The notes under the pieces are model-generated. The model made no database searches, had not been told where the DNA came from, and saw nothing but the letters and a program-made list of their open reading frames with translations. From NCBI RefSeq assembly GCF_001514215.1, contig NZ_KQ948878.1, positions 1 through 64,000 on the forward strand: a stretch of DNA of 64,000 bases. Direction: 5' to 3'. Positions 8,636-17,309 of the stretch are shown here, one piece after another (the first letter of the stretch is position 1; each line of letters begins with the position of its first letter). Source of the stretch: Streptomyces bungoensis. Lineage in GTDB: Bacteria; Actinomycetota; Actinomycetes; Streptomycetales; Streptomycetaceae. Both the position numbers and the translations under genes were made by a program.

Positions 8636-10371
8636 GGCCGGTCGCCTTCGCGCCCCGTCCGCTCCACCGGGCCACGGGCGCCGGAGTAGGCCTCGTGTTC
8701 GACTTCGGCGATCTCGGGGTGGTGCAGGTCGAACGCCGGGGACTCGCTGCGGATGCGCGGCAGGGTGACGAAGTTGTGCCGGGGCGGCGGGCAGGACGTC
8801 GCCCACTCCAGCGAGCGGCCGAAGCCCCAGGGGTCGTCGACGCCGACCGGCTTGCCGTACTTGGCCGTCTTCCACACGTTGTAGAGGAACGGCAGCATCG
8901 ACAGGCCCAGCAGGAAGGATCCGATGCTGGAGACCGTGTTCAGGGCGGTGAAGCCGTCGGCCGCCAGGTAGTCGGCGTACCGGCGCGGCATGCCCTCCAC
9001 GCCCAGCCAGTGCTGGACGAGGAAGGTGGTGTGGAAGCCGACGAACAGCGTCCAGAAGGTGATCTTGCCGAGGCCCTCGTCCAGCATCTTGCCGGTCATC
9101 TTCGGCCACCAGAAGTGGAACCCGGCGAACATCGCGAAGACGACCGTCCCGAAGACCACGTAGTGGAAGTGGGCCACCACGAAGTACGAGTCGGACACGT
9201 GGAAGTCCATGGGCGGCGAGGCCAGGATGACACCGGTGAGACCGCCGAAGAGGAACGTGACGAGGAAGCCCAGCGCCCACAGCATCGGGGTCTCGAAGGA
9301 CAGGGAGCCCTTCCACATGGTGCCGATCCAGTTGAAGAACTTCACTCCGGTCGGGACGGCGATGAGGAACGTCATGAAGGAGAAGAACGGCAGCAGCACA
9401 CCGCCGGTGACGAACATGTGGTGCGCCCACACCGTGGCGGACAGGCCGGCGATCGAGATCGTGGCCGCGACCAGACCCATGTAACCGAAGATCGGCTTGC
9501 GCGAGAAGACCGGGATGATCTCGGTGATGATGCCGAAGAACGGCAGGGCGATGATGTACACCTCCGGGTGCCCGAAGAACCAGAAGAGGTGCTGCCACAG
9601 CAGTGCGCCGCCGTTGGCCGCATCGTAGACGTGGGCGCCGAACTTGCGGTCCGCCTCCAGCGCGAACAGCGCGGCGGCCAGGACCGGGAAGACCAGCAGG
9701 ACGAGGACCGCGGTCAGCAGCACGTTCCACACGAAGATCGGCAGCCGGAACATCGTCATGCCCGGGGCCCGCATGCAGATGATCGTGGTGACGAAGTTGA
9801 CGGCGCCGAGGATGGTGCCGAAGCCGGAGAACGCCAGACCCATGATCCACAGATCGGGGCCCAGCCCGATGCTGTGTTCCGCGTCCGACAGCGGCGAGTA
9901 GGCGAACCAGCCGAAGTCGGCCGCGCCGTCCGGGGTGAGGAAACCGCTCACCGCGACGAGCGAGCCGAACAGGTAGAGCCAGTAGGCGAACATGTTCAGC
10001 CGCGGGAACGCCACGTCGGGCGCGCCGATCTGCAGCGGCATGATCCAGTTCGTGAAGCCGGCGAACAGCGGGGTGGCGAACATCAGCAGCATCACGGTGC
10101 CGTGCATCGTGAACAGCTGGTTGTACTGCTCCTTCGAGATGATCTGCAGGCCCGGCCGGGCCAGTTCCGCGCGGATCAGCAGCGCCATCACGCCACCGAT
10201 GAGGAAGAAGGCGAAGGACGTCGCCAGGTAGAGCGTGCCGATCGTCTTGTGGTCGGTCGTCGTCAGCCACCTGACCACGACGTTGCCGGGCTGCTTGCGC
10301 CTGAGGGGCAGCTCGTTCTCGTACGAGTCCTCAGCCGTCGGGGCACCCTGGGGTTCGTTGAGGATACTCAC
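8632..10371 (-). CDS. ctaD: cytochrome c oxidase subunit I (aa3 type)
   Basis: Catalytic heme-copper subunit of the aa3 oxidase, reducing O2 at the cytoplasmic membrane. The 579 residues cover 12 TM helices. Visible signatures are TTDHKTIGTLY at the start, the heme a helix MHGTVMLLM, the CuB/Tyr motif WFFGHPEVYIIALP, the adjacent AHHMF pair, and the heme ligand helix with VVAHFHYVVFG. The GTG at 10371 was chosen from the normal N-terminal length; the frame remains open for 33 more residues upstream. No ctaC, ctaE, ctaF or qcr genes are nearby, so this is a stand-alone copy, probably additional to the housekeeping operon. It is divergent from the phosphatase gene at 10610. Confidence 0.95.
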   Translation of the reverse strand: MSILNEPQGAPTAEDSYENELPLRRKQPGNVVVRWLTTTDHKTIGTLYLATSFAFFLIGGVMALLIRAELARPGLQIISKEQYNQLFTMHGTVMLLMFATPLFAGFTNWIMPLQIGAPDVAFPRLNMFAYWLYLFGSLVAVSGFLTPDGAADFGWFAYSPLSDAEHSIGLGPDLWIMGLAFSGFGTILGAVNFVTTIICMRAPGMTMFRLPIFVWNVLLTAVLVLLVFPVLAAALFALEADRKFGAHVYDAANGGALLWQHLFWFFGHPEVYIIALPFFGIITEIIPVFSRKPIFGYMGLVAATISIAGLSATVWAHHMFVTGGVLLPFFSFMTFLIAVPTGVKFFNWIGTMWKGSLSFETPMLWALGFLVTFLFGGLTGVILASPPMDFHVSDSYFVVAHFHYVVFGTVVFAMFAGFHFWWPKMTGKMLDEGLGKITFWTLFVGFHTTFLVQHWLGVEGMPRRYADYLAADGFTALNTVSSIGSFLLGLSMLPFLYNVWKTAKYGKPVGVDDPWGFGRSLEWATSCPPPRHNFVTLPRIRSESPAFDLHHPEIAEVEHEAYSGARGPVERTGREGDRP

Positions 10372-10609
10372 CAGTCGCTTCTCTTTCGGTGGTCGCCGTT
10401 CGCCGACGTCAGTCACCGGCCATCGTTGCGGTACCGGTGGCAGGGCCCACCCCCGGAACGAGCGACACACGGCCGATCGGATGACACAGCCACACCAACG
10501 GAGCAGTCCGGCCGGTACCTCCCGTGCCGGCGGGCGCCTCGTCCTCCGATCCGTCGTCGGCGCCGGTGTGTGAGAGCCTGGTGACAGGGTCTGCCGGAAA
10601 GGGGACCAG

Positions 10610-13084
10610 GTGATGGGCGTGTCGGGCCTGCCTCACAGCGACAGCGTGACTGATCCGTTCGACCTCGCGACCGCCGCGCTGGTGATGGTGGATGCGTCGG
10701 GGCTGATCGAGTGCTGGACCCCGCAGGCCGAGAAGCTGCTCGGCCACGCGGCGGCGGACGTGGTCGGCCGACCGGTGTCGGCCGTACTGCCCAGTCCGGA
10801 GGGGTTGTCCGCGCTCCTCGACGGGCGGCTGGTGGCCGACGGCTGGGAGGGCCGGGTCACGGTCCGCGACCACGGCGGCCACGACGTCCCGCTGGGCCTG
10901 CGGGTGCGCGCCGTACCGGCGCGGGACGGGGACTGCCACTGGCTGGTCGCCCTGTGCGGGGCGGACGCCCTGAACCGCTGGGAGCTGGGCCAGGCGGCCC
11001 TGCGCGGGCTGCTCACCCAGTCGCCGATCGGTGTCGCCGTACTCGACACCGGACTGCACTACGAGTGGCTCAACGAGGTGCTCGCCACCATGGAGGGGGT
11101 GCCGCAGGAGGACGGCGGCACCCGGCCGGGCCGGGAGCGGGCCCCGCTCGGGCCCGTCGAACGGCAGGCGGGGCGGGCGCTGACGACGGGGCACGCCCTG
11201 TCGTCCGTCGAGCACGTGGCGCCCCTGCCCGAGACCGCCGGGCAGCCGGGCGCGGACCATCTGCGGCTGCGCTCGTCGTTCCCGCTGCACACCAGGAGCG
11301 GTGCCACCGTGGGCGTGTGCCAGACCGCCGTGGACTTCACCGATCACGACCCCTCGCGCAGGCGGCTGCTGCTGGTGAACGAGGCCAGTGAGCGGATCGG
11401 CACGACGCTGGACCTGGGCCGTACCGTCCAGGAACTGGTGGAGATCCTGGTGCCCCGGATCGCCGACTTCGCGGCGGTGGACCTGCTGGACGGCCTCGGC
11501 CCCACGGCGGATCCCGCCCGCCGGACCCGCAGCGGCGGCGGTCTGTACCGGGCGGCTCATCTGTCGATCCGGCCCGACCACCCCGAAGTGGTCGTGACGA
11601 CCGGTGCACCGGCGCGCTACCCGGACCAGTCACCGCAGAACCGCTGCCTGGCCACGGGCCTGACCATCCGGGACGCGGCCCTCACCACCACGACGCCCTG
11701 GCTCGCCGCCGATCCGCTGCGCCGGCGCAAGCTGCTGCCGCTGGGAGTGCACTCGCACATGGTGGTTCCGCTGCGCGCGCGGGGTGTCACGGCGGGCGTG
11801 GTCACGCTGCTGCGCTGGGAGACCCCCGAGCCGTTCGACGACGACGACCAGCTCCTGGTCGAGGAGCTGGCCGCCCGGGCGGCCGTGTGCGTCGACAACG
11901 CCCGGCGGTTCGCCCGCGAGCACAGCGCGGCCCTGGCGCTGCAGACCAGCCTGCTGCCGCCGGTGCTGCCGGACCTGAGCGCGGTCGAGGTCGCCTACCG
12001 GTACCTGCCGGCCGACGCCGAGGCCGGGGTCGGCGGGGACTGGTTCGACGTGATCCCGCTGTCCGGCGCGCGGGTCGCGCTGGTGGTGGGTGACGTGGTG
12101 GGCCACGGCATCCACGCGGCGGCCAGCATGGGCCGGCTGCGGGCGGCCGTGCAGACGCTCGCCGACATCGACCTGCCGCCCGAGGAGCTGCTGACCCACG
12201 TCGACGACCTGGTCCTGCGGCTGTCGGAGGAGGCGGAGGCGGCCCAGGACGGCCCGCTGGTCATCGGCGCCACCTGCATCTACGCCGTGTACGACCCGAT
12301 CGTGCGCAGGCTGCGGGTGGCGCGGGCCGGGCACCCCGGTCCGGCGATCGCGCACATGAGCGAGCCCGTGGAGATCCTCGACGTCCCGGCCGGCCCGCCC
12401 CTCGGGCTCGGTGGCCTGCCGTTCGAGTCGGCCGAGTTCGAGGTGGAGGAGGGCAGCGTCATCGCCCTGTTCACCGACGGCCTGATCGAGGCGTCCGACC
12501 ACGACGTGGACGCCGGGCTGGAGCGGCTGTGCTTCGCCCTGGCGCATCCGGACCGGCCGCTCGAGGAGATCTGCGACACGATGGTCCGCACGCTGCTGCC
12601 CGACCGCCCGCCCGACGACGTGGCCATCCTCGTGGTGCGGGCCCGCAGCCTGGACGAGGAGCGGGTGGCCTCCTGGGACATCCCGACGACCCCGTCGGCG
12701 GTCTCCGAGGCCCGCCGCGAGGCGGTGGAGCAGCTCGCCCGGTGGGGCCTGGACGACATGGTGTTCACCACCGAGCTGATCGTCAGCGAGCTGGTCACCA
12801 ACGCGATGCGGCACGCGCACGGGCCCATCGGCCTCAGGCTGATCCACGACCGGATCCTGGTCTGCGAGGTGTCCGACGCCAGCAACACCTCGCCGCGGCT
12901 CAGGCGGGCCCGCTTCTCCGACGAGGGCGGCCGCGGGCTGTTCCTGGTGGCCCAGCTCGCGCAGCGCTGGGGGACGCGCTACACGACGCACGGCAAGACC
13001 ATCTGGGCGGAGCAGCCGCTGCCCGCCCGGGCCGTGAACCTGCTGGACTGCCCCGGCCCCGACCCCGCCCCGGGGCCGCTCTGA
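10610..13084 (+). CDS. PAS-GAF sensor SpoIIE-type phosphatase with HATPase
   Basis: Large cytoplasmic signalling protein (824 residues) predicted to act on anti-sigma-factor antagonist partners. Order of domains: PAS (about 15-110), second PAS-like region (130-250), GAF (265-445), PP2C/SpoIIE phosphatase (465-680) with GGDWFDVIPL and VVGDVVGHGIHAA metal motifs, and a C-terminal anti-sigma-type HATPase (690-810) with ELIVSELVTNAMRHA and DEGGRGLFLV. This layout is common in Streptomyces and combines a switch phosphatase and an RsbW-like kinase in one chain. Starts at GTG 10610 or the adjacent ATG 10613, after a GGGGA. It is followed 38 bases later by a second, shorter phosphatase gene. Confidence 0.9.
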   Translation: MMGVSGLPHSDSVTDPFDLATAALVMVDASGLIECWTPQAEKLLGHAAADVVGRPVSAVLPSPEGLSALLDGRLVADGWEGRVTVRDHGGHDVPLGLRVRAVPARDGDCHWLVALCGADALNRWELGQAALRGLLTQSPIGVAVLDTGLHYEWLNEVLATMEGVPQEDGGTRPGRERAPLGPVERQAGRALTTGHALSSVEHVAPLPETAGQPGADHLRLRSSFPLHTRSGATVGVCQTAVDFTDHDPSRRRLLLVNEASERIGTTLDLGRTVQELVEILVPRIADFAAVDLLDGLGPTADPARRTRSGGGLYRAAHLSIRPDHPEVVVTTGAPARYPDQSPQNRCLATGLTIRDAALTTTTPWLAADPLRRRKLLPLGVHSHMVVPLRARGVTAGVVTLLRWETPEPFDDDDQLLVEELAARAAVCVDNARRFAREHSAALALQTSLLPPVLPDLSAVEVAYRYLPADAEAGVGGDWFDVIPLSGARVALVVGDVVGHGIHAAASMGRLRAAVQTLADIDLPPEELLTHVDDLVLRLSEEAEAAQDGPLVIGATCIYAVYDPIVRRLRVARAGHPGPAIAHMSEPVEILDVPAGPPLGLGGLPFESAEFEVEEGSVIALFTDGLIEASDHDVDAGLERLCFALAHPDRPLEEICDTMVRTLLPDRPPDDVAILVVRARSLDEERVASWDIPTTPSAVSEARREAVEQLARWGLDDMVFTTELIVSELVTNAMRHAHGPIGLRLIHDRILVCEVSDASNTSPRLRRARFSDEGGRGLFLVAQLAQRWGTRYTTHGKTIWAEQPLPARAVNLLDCPGPDPAPGPL

Positions 13085-13122
13085 GAAGAGCGGTCACGAC
13101 GGCGGCCTCGTACATTGGACAC

Positions 13123-14400
13123 GTGGGCGTCACAGCAGCCGAGGGGCAGCCGACCGCGGAGCACATCGACTACGCGGCCCTGTTCGCCGCCACGCCCAGT
13201 CCCTACCTGGTGCTCAGTCCCGACCTGCACATCGTCGGCGTCAACGAGGCGTACTGCCGGGCCACCGGCCGCGACCGCGACGACCTGCTCGGGCAGTTCC
13301 TCTTCGACGCCTTCCCCGACAACCCGGCCGACCCGCAGGCCGACGGGGTGCGCAACCTGTCCGCCTCGCTGCGGCGGGTGCTGGCCCGGCGGGAACCGGA
13401 CACCATGGCCGTGCAGCGCTACGACATCCCCGTCGCCGGCCGGGCGGGCGGCTTCGAGAAACGCTGGTGGTCCCCGGTCAACACCCCGGTGCTCGGGCCC
13501 GACGGGCAGGTGGCGTGGATCATCCACCGGGTCGAGGACGTGACCTCCTTCGTCAGCGAGCGGGAACAGCGGCAGCCGGACGGCACCCGGCCGCCCCGCA
13601 CCCGGCGGCTGAAGGGCATGGAGGCCGAGCTGTACGCCCGCGCCAAGGAGCTGGAGCGCCTGAACGAGGAGCTGCGGCGTGCCCACGCCCGCGAACGGCA
13701 GGTCGCGATCACGCTGCAGGAGGCCATGCTGCACTCCCCCGACCTGGCCCGGCACTCCGACGTGGCGGTGCGCTACCTGCCGGCCGTCGGCTCGCTGAAC
13801 GTGTGCGGGGACTGGTACGACACCGTGGACCTGCCCGAGGGGCGGTTCGCCCTGGCCGTCGGTGACGTGGTCGGCCACGGCCTGGGGGCGGCCACCGTGA
13901 TGGGCATGCTGCGCAGCGCGCTCTCCGCGGCCAGCAGGGCCGTCGCGGGCCCCGCGCAGGCCCTGGAGGTGCTGGGCCTGTACGCCCGCTCCGTCGAGGG
14001 TGCGCTCGCCGCCACCGCCGTGTCGGTGCTGGTCGACCCGCGGGCCCAGGTGGTCGTGTACTCCAGCGCGGGCCACCCGCCGCCGGTCCTGATGCATCCC
14101 GACGGCACGTGCCGGCTGCTGGACCAGGCGACCGATCCGCCCCTGGGCGCCCGGCCGGTCCATGTCTCGCGTCCGCAGGCGGGCGTCCCGTACCGCTCCG
14201 GTGACGTGCTCGTGCTCTACTCCGACGGCCTGATCGAACGCCGGGACGAGGACATCGACGTCGGCCTGCACCGTCTGACCAGCACGCTGGCCGGGTGCCT
14301 CGGGCTGGATCCGGAGCGGCTGGCCGACACCCTGCTGGCGCGGCTGGGCCTCAGCCAGGGTGCGCCGGACGACATCGCTCTGGTCGTCGTCCAGTTGTGA
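13123..14400 (+). CDS. PAS-domain SpoIIE-type phosphatase
   Basis: 425-residue serine phosphatase. A PAS domain (about 15-150: LFAATPSPYLVLSPDLHIVGVNEAY, ending RVEDVTSF) is joined by a charged helix (MEAELYARAKELERLNEEL) to the PP2C/SpoIIE domain (about 200-425) with CGDWYDTVDLPEGR, VGDVVGHGLGAATVMG, the YSDGLIERR block and terminal GAPDDIALVVVQL. There is no HATPase, so it would work with a separate anti-sigma partner. The GTG at 13123 is the likeliest start; upstream in-frame codons lack a start before the previous gene. It forms a tandem pair with the phosphatase at 10610. Confidence 0.88.
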   Translation: MGVTAAEGQPTAEHIDYAALFAATPSPYLVLSPDLHIVGVNEAYCRATGRDRDDLLGQFLFDAFPDNPADPQADGVRNLSASLRRVLARREPDTMAVQRYDIPVAGRAGGFEKRWWSPVNTPVLGPDGQVAWIIHRVEDVTSFVSEREQRQPDGTRPPRTRRLKGMEAELYARAKELERLNEELRRAHARERQVAITLQEAMLHSPDLARHSDVAVRYLPAVGSLNVCGDWYDTVDLPEGRFALAVGDVVGHGLGAATVMGMLRSALSAASRAVAGPAQALEVLGLYARSVEGALAATAVSVLVDPRAQVVVYSSAGHPPPVLMHPDGTCRLLDQATDPPLGARPVHVSRPQAGVPYRSGDVLVLYSDGLIERRDEDIDVGLHRLTSTLAGCLGLDPERLADTLLARLGLSQGAPDDIALVVVQL

Positions 14401-14665
14401 CTCCTGCCGTGGAGGGCCGCCGATCGGGTGATTGGTGGCGGGCCGCGCTGCCGTGGAAAACCGGAAAACACCGGGTCACCGGGCGTTTGGCAATCGCTTG
14501 GTGATCGATTCGAAGTGGCAGGCCGACGGTGGCGGGCCGAAACTGAATCCGGCGGTTCGTGATCGGGAATGTGCGTCCGCCCCGAGTTTTCCATGGCTCG
14601 GCAGCCGTTGGTCCGATGCATCCGCCGGCGGCCATCGGCGATTCAGGAGCCCTTCGGGAGGTCCC
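14401..14665. other. promoter region of the 14666-23741 biosynthetic operon
   Basis: 265 bases, less G/C-rich than the surroundings, with several A-rich patches (GGAAAACCGGAAAACACC, GAAACTGAATCC). No gene is visible. No consensus -35/-10 pair is certain and no regulator gene is next door, so control must come from elsewhere. Confidence 0.45.
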
Positions 14666-17296
14666 ATGGCGGAGCAGTCCTCCGGAGTCCATTCCGAGGT
14701 CCCTTCAACGGTCCCCTCCGAGGCGGATTCCGAGGTCGGCACAAGCGGTCCGGACGACGGCGCCGTCGCCGCACGGATCGGCGCCGGCGCGGCGGGCACG
14801 GGGACCGAGCGGGAACTCGCGGACATCCTCGCGGACGTGCTGGGCACCGAGCGGGTGCCGGGTGACAGCCACTTCTTCACCGACCTCGGCGCCAACTCCC
14901 TGGTGATGGCGCAGTTCTGCGCGCGGGTCAGGAAGCGGACCCACCTGCCGTCGCCCTCCATGAAGCACATCTACCGGCATCCCACGATCCGGAGCCTGGC
15001 GGCGGCCCTCACGGAGACGGCCGCGGAGACCCCCGCCGCTCCGGTGCCCGACGCGCCGTCGGCGGGGGCCGTGGAACCGGCCGCGGTGCCGCGCACGGGC
15101 CGGCGCGCCCATCTGCTGTGCGGTACGGCGCAGTTGCTGGCTTTCCTGGCCTATTCGCTGGTCGCCGGACTCGTCACCTCCCGCGGATACGAATGGGTCG
15201 CGGCCAGTCCGGGACCGGTCGACGTCTATCTGCGGTCGACGCTGTTCGGGGGCCTGGCATTCCTTGCCCTGTGCGCGTTCCCGGTCGCCGCCAAATGGCT
15301 GCTCGTCGGCCGCTGGAAACCGGGCGAATTTCCGGTGTGGGGGCTGACGTACTTCCGTTTCTGGTTCGTGAAAGTGCTGCTCCACGCGAATCCGATGATC
15401 CTCTTCGTCGGAAATCCCCTGTACGTGCTGTATCTGCGGGCGCTGGGCGCCCGGATCGGCAGGGACGTCACGATCCTCTCCCGCTCCGTGCCGGTCTGCA
15501 CCGACCTGCTCACCGTCGGCGCGGGGACCGTGATCCGCAAGGACTCCTTCTTCCTCTGCTACCGGGCCCACGCGGGGCGCATCCAGACCGGCCGGGTCAC
15601 GCTCGGCCGGGACGTGTACGTCGGCGAGAAGACGGTGCTGGACATCGACACGTCGATGGGCGACGGCGCGCAGCTCGGGCACGCGTCGGCCCTGCACCGC
15701 GGCCAGGGTGTCCCGGCGGGCGAGCGCTGGCACGGGTCCCCGGCCGAGCACACGAGCACCGACTACGTCCGGGTCCCGCCGGCCGGGTGCGGCACAGCGC
15801 GCCGGGCCTGGTTCGCCGCCGTCGCGCTCGTCCAGTTGTTCCTCGTGTACATCCCGCTCGGTGTGGGCGGGACGTACCTGCTGTTCACGGCGGTTCCGGC
15901 GATCGGCGAGCGACTGGATCCGCGGGCGAACTCGCTGACGGCGGCGCAGCTGCTGTCCGACGCGCTGCTCCTGTCCCTCGTCCTGTTCTTCGGCTTCGTC
16001 GTCGGGGGCCTGCTGGTGCTGTGCACCGTGCCCCGGCTGGTGGGCCTGGTCGTCAGGCCGGACCGGGTGTATCCGCTCTACGGATTCCACTACGCGCTGC
16101 ACCGGGCGACGGCGGGCCTGACGAACGTCAAGTTCTTCGCGTGGCTCTTCGGCGACAGCTCCTACGTCGTGCACTACCTGCGCGGCATCGGGTACGACCT
16201 GTCGCGGGTGGAGCAGACGGGGTCGAACTTCGGCACCGAGGTGCAGCACGAGAGTCCCCTGCTGGTGTCCGTCGGCAGCGGCACGATGGTGGCCGACGGG
16301 CTGTCCGTCGTCAACGCGGACTTCTCCGCCACGTCGTTCCGGCTGTCCCGGGCGTCGATCGGCCCGCGCAACTTCCTGGGCAACAACATCGCGTATCCCG
16401 CGGGCGGCAGGACCGGCGACAACTGCCTGCTCGCGACGAAGGTGATGGTGCCGCTCGACGGGGAGGTCCGCGAGGGCGTCGGCCTGCTCGGTTCGCCGTG
16501 CTTCGAGATCCCCCGGTCGGTGGAGCGGGACACGCGGTTCGACCACCTGCGGACCGGGGACGCGCTGCGCCGCGCTCTCGCCGCGAAGAACCGCTACAAC
16601 CTGCGCTCGATGGCCCTGATGCTGCTGGTGCGGTGGCTGCACACCTTCGTCCTCACGGTCTTCGGACTGGCGTCCGTGGACCTGTACGGCGTGCTCGGGC
16701 ACGTGGTGATCGCCGGGTACCTGGCCCTCACCCTCGTGTTCAGCACCGGCTACTTCGTCCTGCTGGAGCGGTGCATCGCGTCGTTCCGCGCGCTGCGGCC
16801 CCGGTTGTGCTCCATCTACGACCCCTACTTCTGGTGGCACGAGCGCCTGTGGAAGGTGCCGGACCACTACCTCGACCTCTTCAACGGAACCCCGTACAAG
16901 GCGCTGGTCTGGAAGCTGCTGGGCGTGCGGATCGGCAGCAGGGTGTTCGACGACGGCTGCTACCTGACGGAGCGTTCGCTCACCACCATCGGCGACGACT
17001 GCACGCTCAACGTGGGCAGCAAGCTCCAGTGCCACTCGCAGGAGGACGGCACGTTCAAGTCCGACGGCACCACGCTCGGTGCCGACTGCACGCTGGGCGT
17101 CGGCGCCCATGTGCACTACGGCGTGACGATGGGCGACGGCGCGGTCCTGGCACCGGACTCCTTCCTGATGAAGGGCGAGGAGGTACCGCCGCACGCGCGG
17201 TGGGGCGGCAACCCCGCCGTGGAGATGCCGGACACCGACGACCGGCCGGGCGGCGGCGGGCGCGCGGCGAGCGCCGCCGCGGTGACGGTGAGCTGA
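14666..17296 (+). CDS. Pls/PosA-type membrane peptide synthetase without A domain (T-TM-C1-C2-C3)
   Basis: 876 residues. After a Ser/Glu-rich head comes a peptidyl carrier domain (about 45-118) with the phosphopantetheine site LGANS (Ser78). Then TM1-2 (148-170, 188-213), soluble domain C1 (220-378) with a hexapeptide-repeat look (GARIGRDVTILSRS, VTLGRDVYVGEKTVLD), TM3-4 (381-410, 428-453), C2 (465-640), TM5-6 (646-668, 674-699) and C3 (705-855), again with left-handed beta-helix repeats (GVRIGSRVFDDGCYLTER). Six TM helices around three tandem soluble domains is the hallmark of epsilon-poly-L-lysine synthetase, where C1-C3 make the amide bonds. Known Pls-type enzymes begin with an adenylation domain; here it is absent and the next gene supplies one. 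Start ATG 14666 follows GGGAGG. First gene of a five-gene operon, 13 bases before the NRPS gene. Confidence 0.88.
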   Translation: MAEQSSGVHSEVPSTVPSEADSEVGTSGPDDGAVAARIGAGAAGTGTERELADILADVLGTERVPGDSHFFTDLGANSLVMAQFCARVRKRTHLPSPSMKHIYRHPTIRSLAAALTETAAETPAAPVPDAPSAGAVEPAAVPRTGRRAHLLCGTAQLLAFLAYSLVAGLVTSRGYEWVAASPGPVDVYLRSTLFGGLAFLALCAFPVAAKWLLVGRWKPGEFPVWGLTYFRFWFVKVLLHANPMILFVGNPLYVLYLRALGARIGRDVTILSRSVPVCTDLLTVGAGTVIRKDSFFLCYRAHAGRIQTGRVTLGRDVYVGEKTVLDIDTSMGDGAQLGHASALHRGQGVPAGERWHGSPAEHTSTDYVRVPPAGCGTARRAWFAAVALVQLFLVYIPLGVGGTYLLFTAVPAIGERLDPRANSLTAAQLLSDALLLSLVLFFGFVVGGLLVLCTVPRLVGLVVRPDRVYPLYGFHYALHRATAGLTNVKFFAWLFGDSSYVVHYLRGIGYDLSRVEQTGSNFGTEVQHESPLLVSVGSGTMVADGLSVVNADFSATSFRLSRASIGPRNFLGNNIAYPAGGRTGDNCLLATKVMVPLDGEVREGVGLLGSPCFEIPRSVERDTRFDHLRTGDALRRALAAKNRYNLRSMALMLLVRWLHTFVLTVFGLASVDLYGVLGHVVIAGYLALTLVFSTGYFVLLERCIASFRALRPRLCSIYDPYFWWHERLWKVPDHYLDLFNGTPYKALVWKLLGVRIGSRVFDDGCYLTERSLTTIGDDCTLNVGSKLQCHSQEDGTFKSDGTTLGADCTLGVGAHVHYGVTMGDGAVLAPDSFLMKGEEVPPHARWGGNPAVEMPDTDDRPGGGGRAASAAAVTVS

Positions 17297-17309
17297 GGAA
17301 GGCCATTCG

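Noticed and set aside
8240..10270. 676-codon minus-strand frame as one protein
   Set aside because: All but its last 131 codons are a shifted reading of ctaD; the real gene begins at the GTG overlapping the ctaD stop.
10610..14400. Tandem phosphatase genes as part of the adjacent biosynthetic operon
   Set aside because: A 265-base gap with its own leader separates them from the Pls-like gene, and such phosphatases are scattered over the window; cluster membership is not supported.
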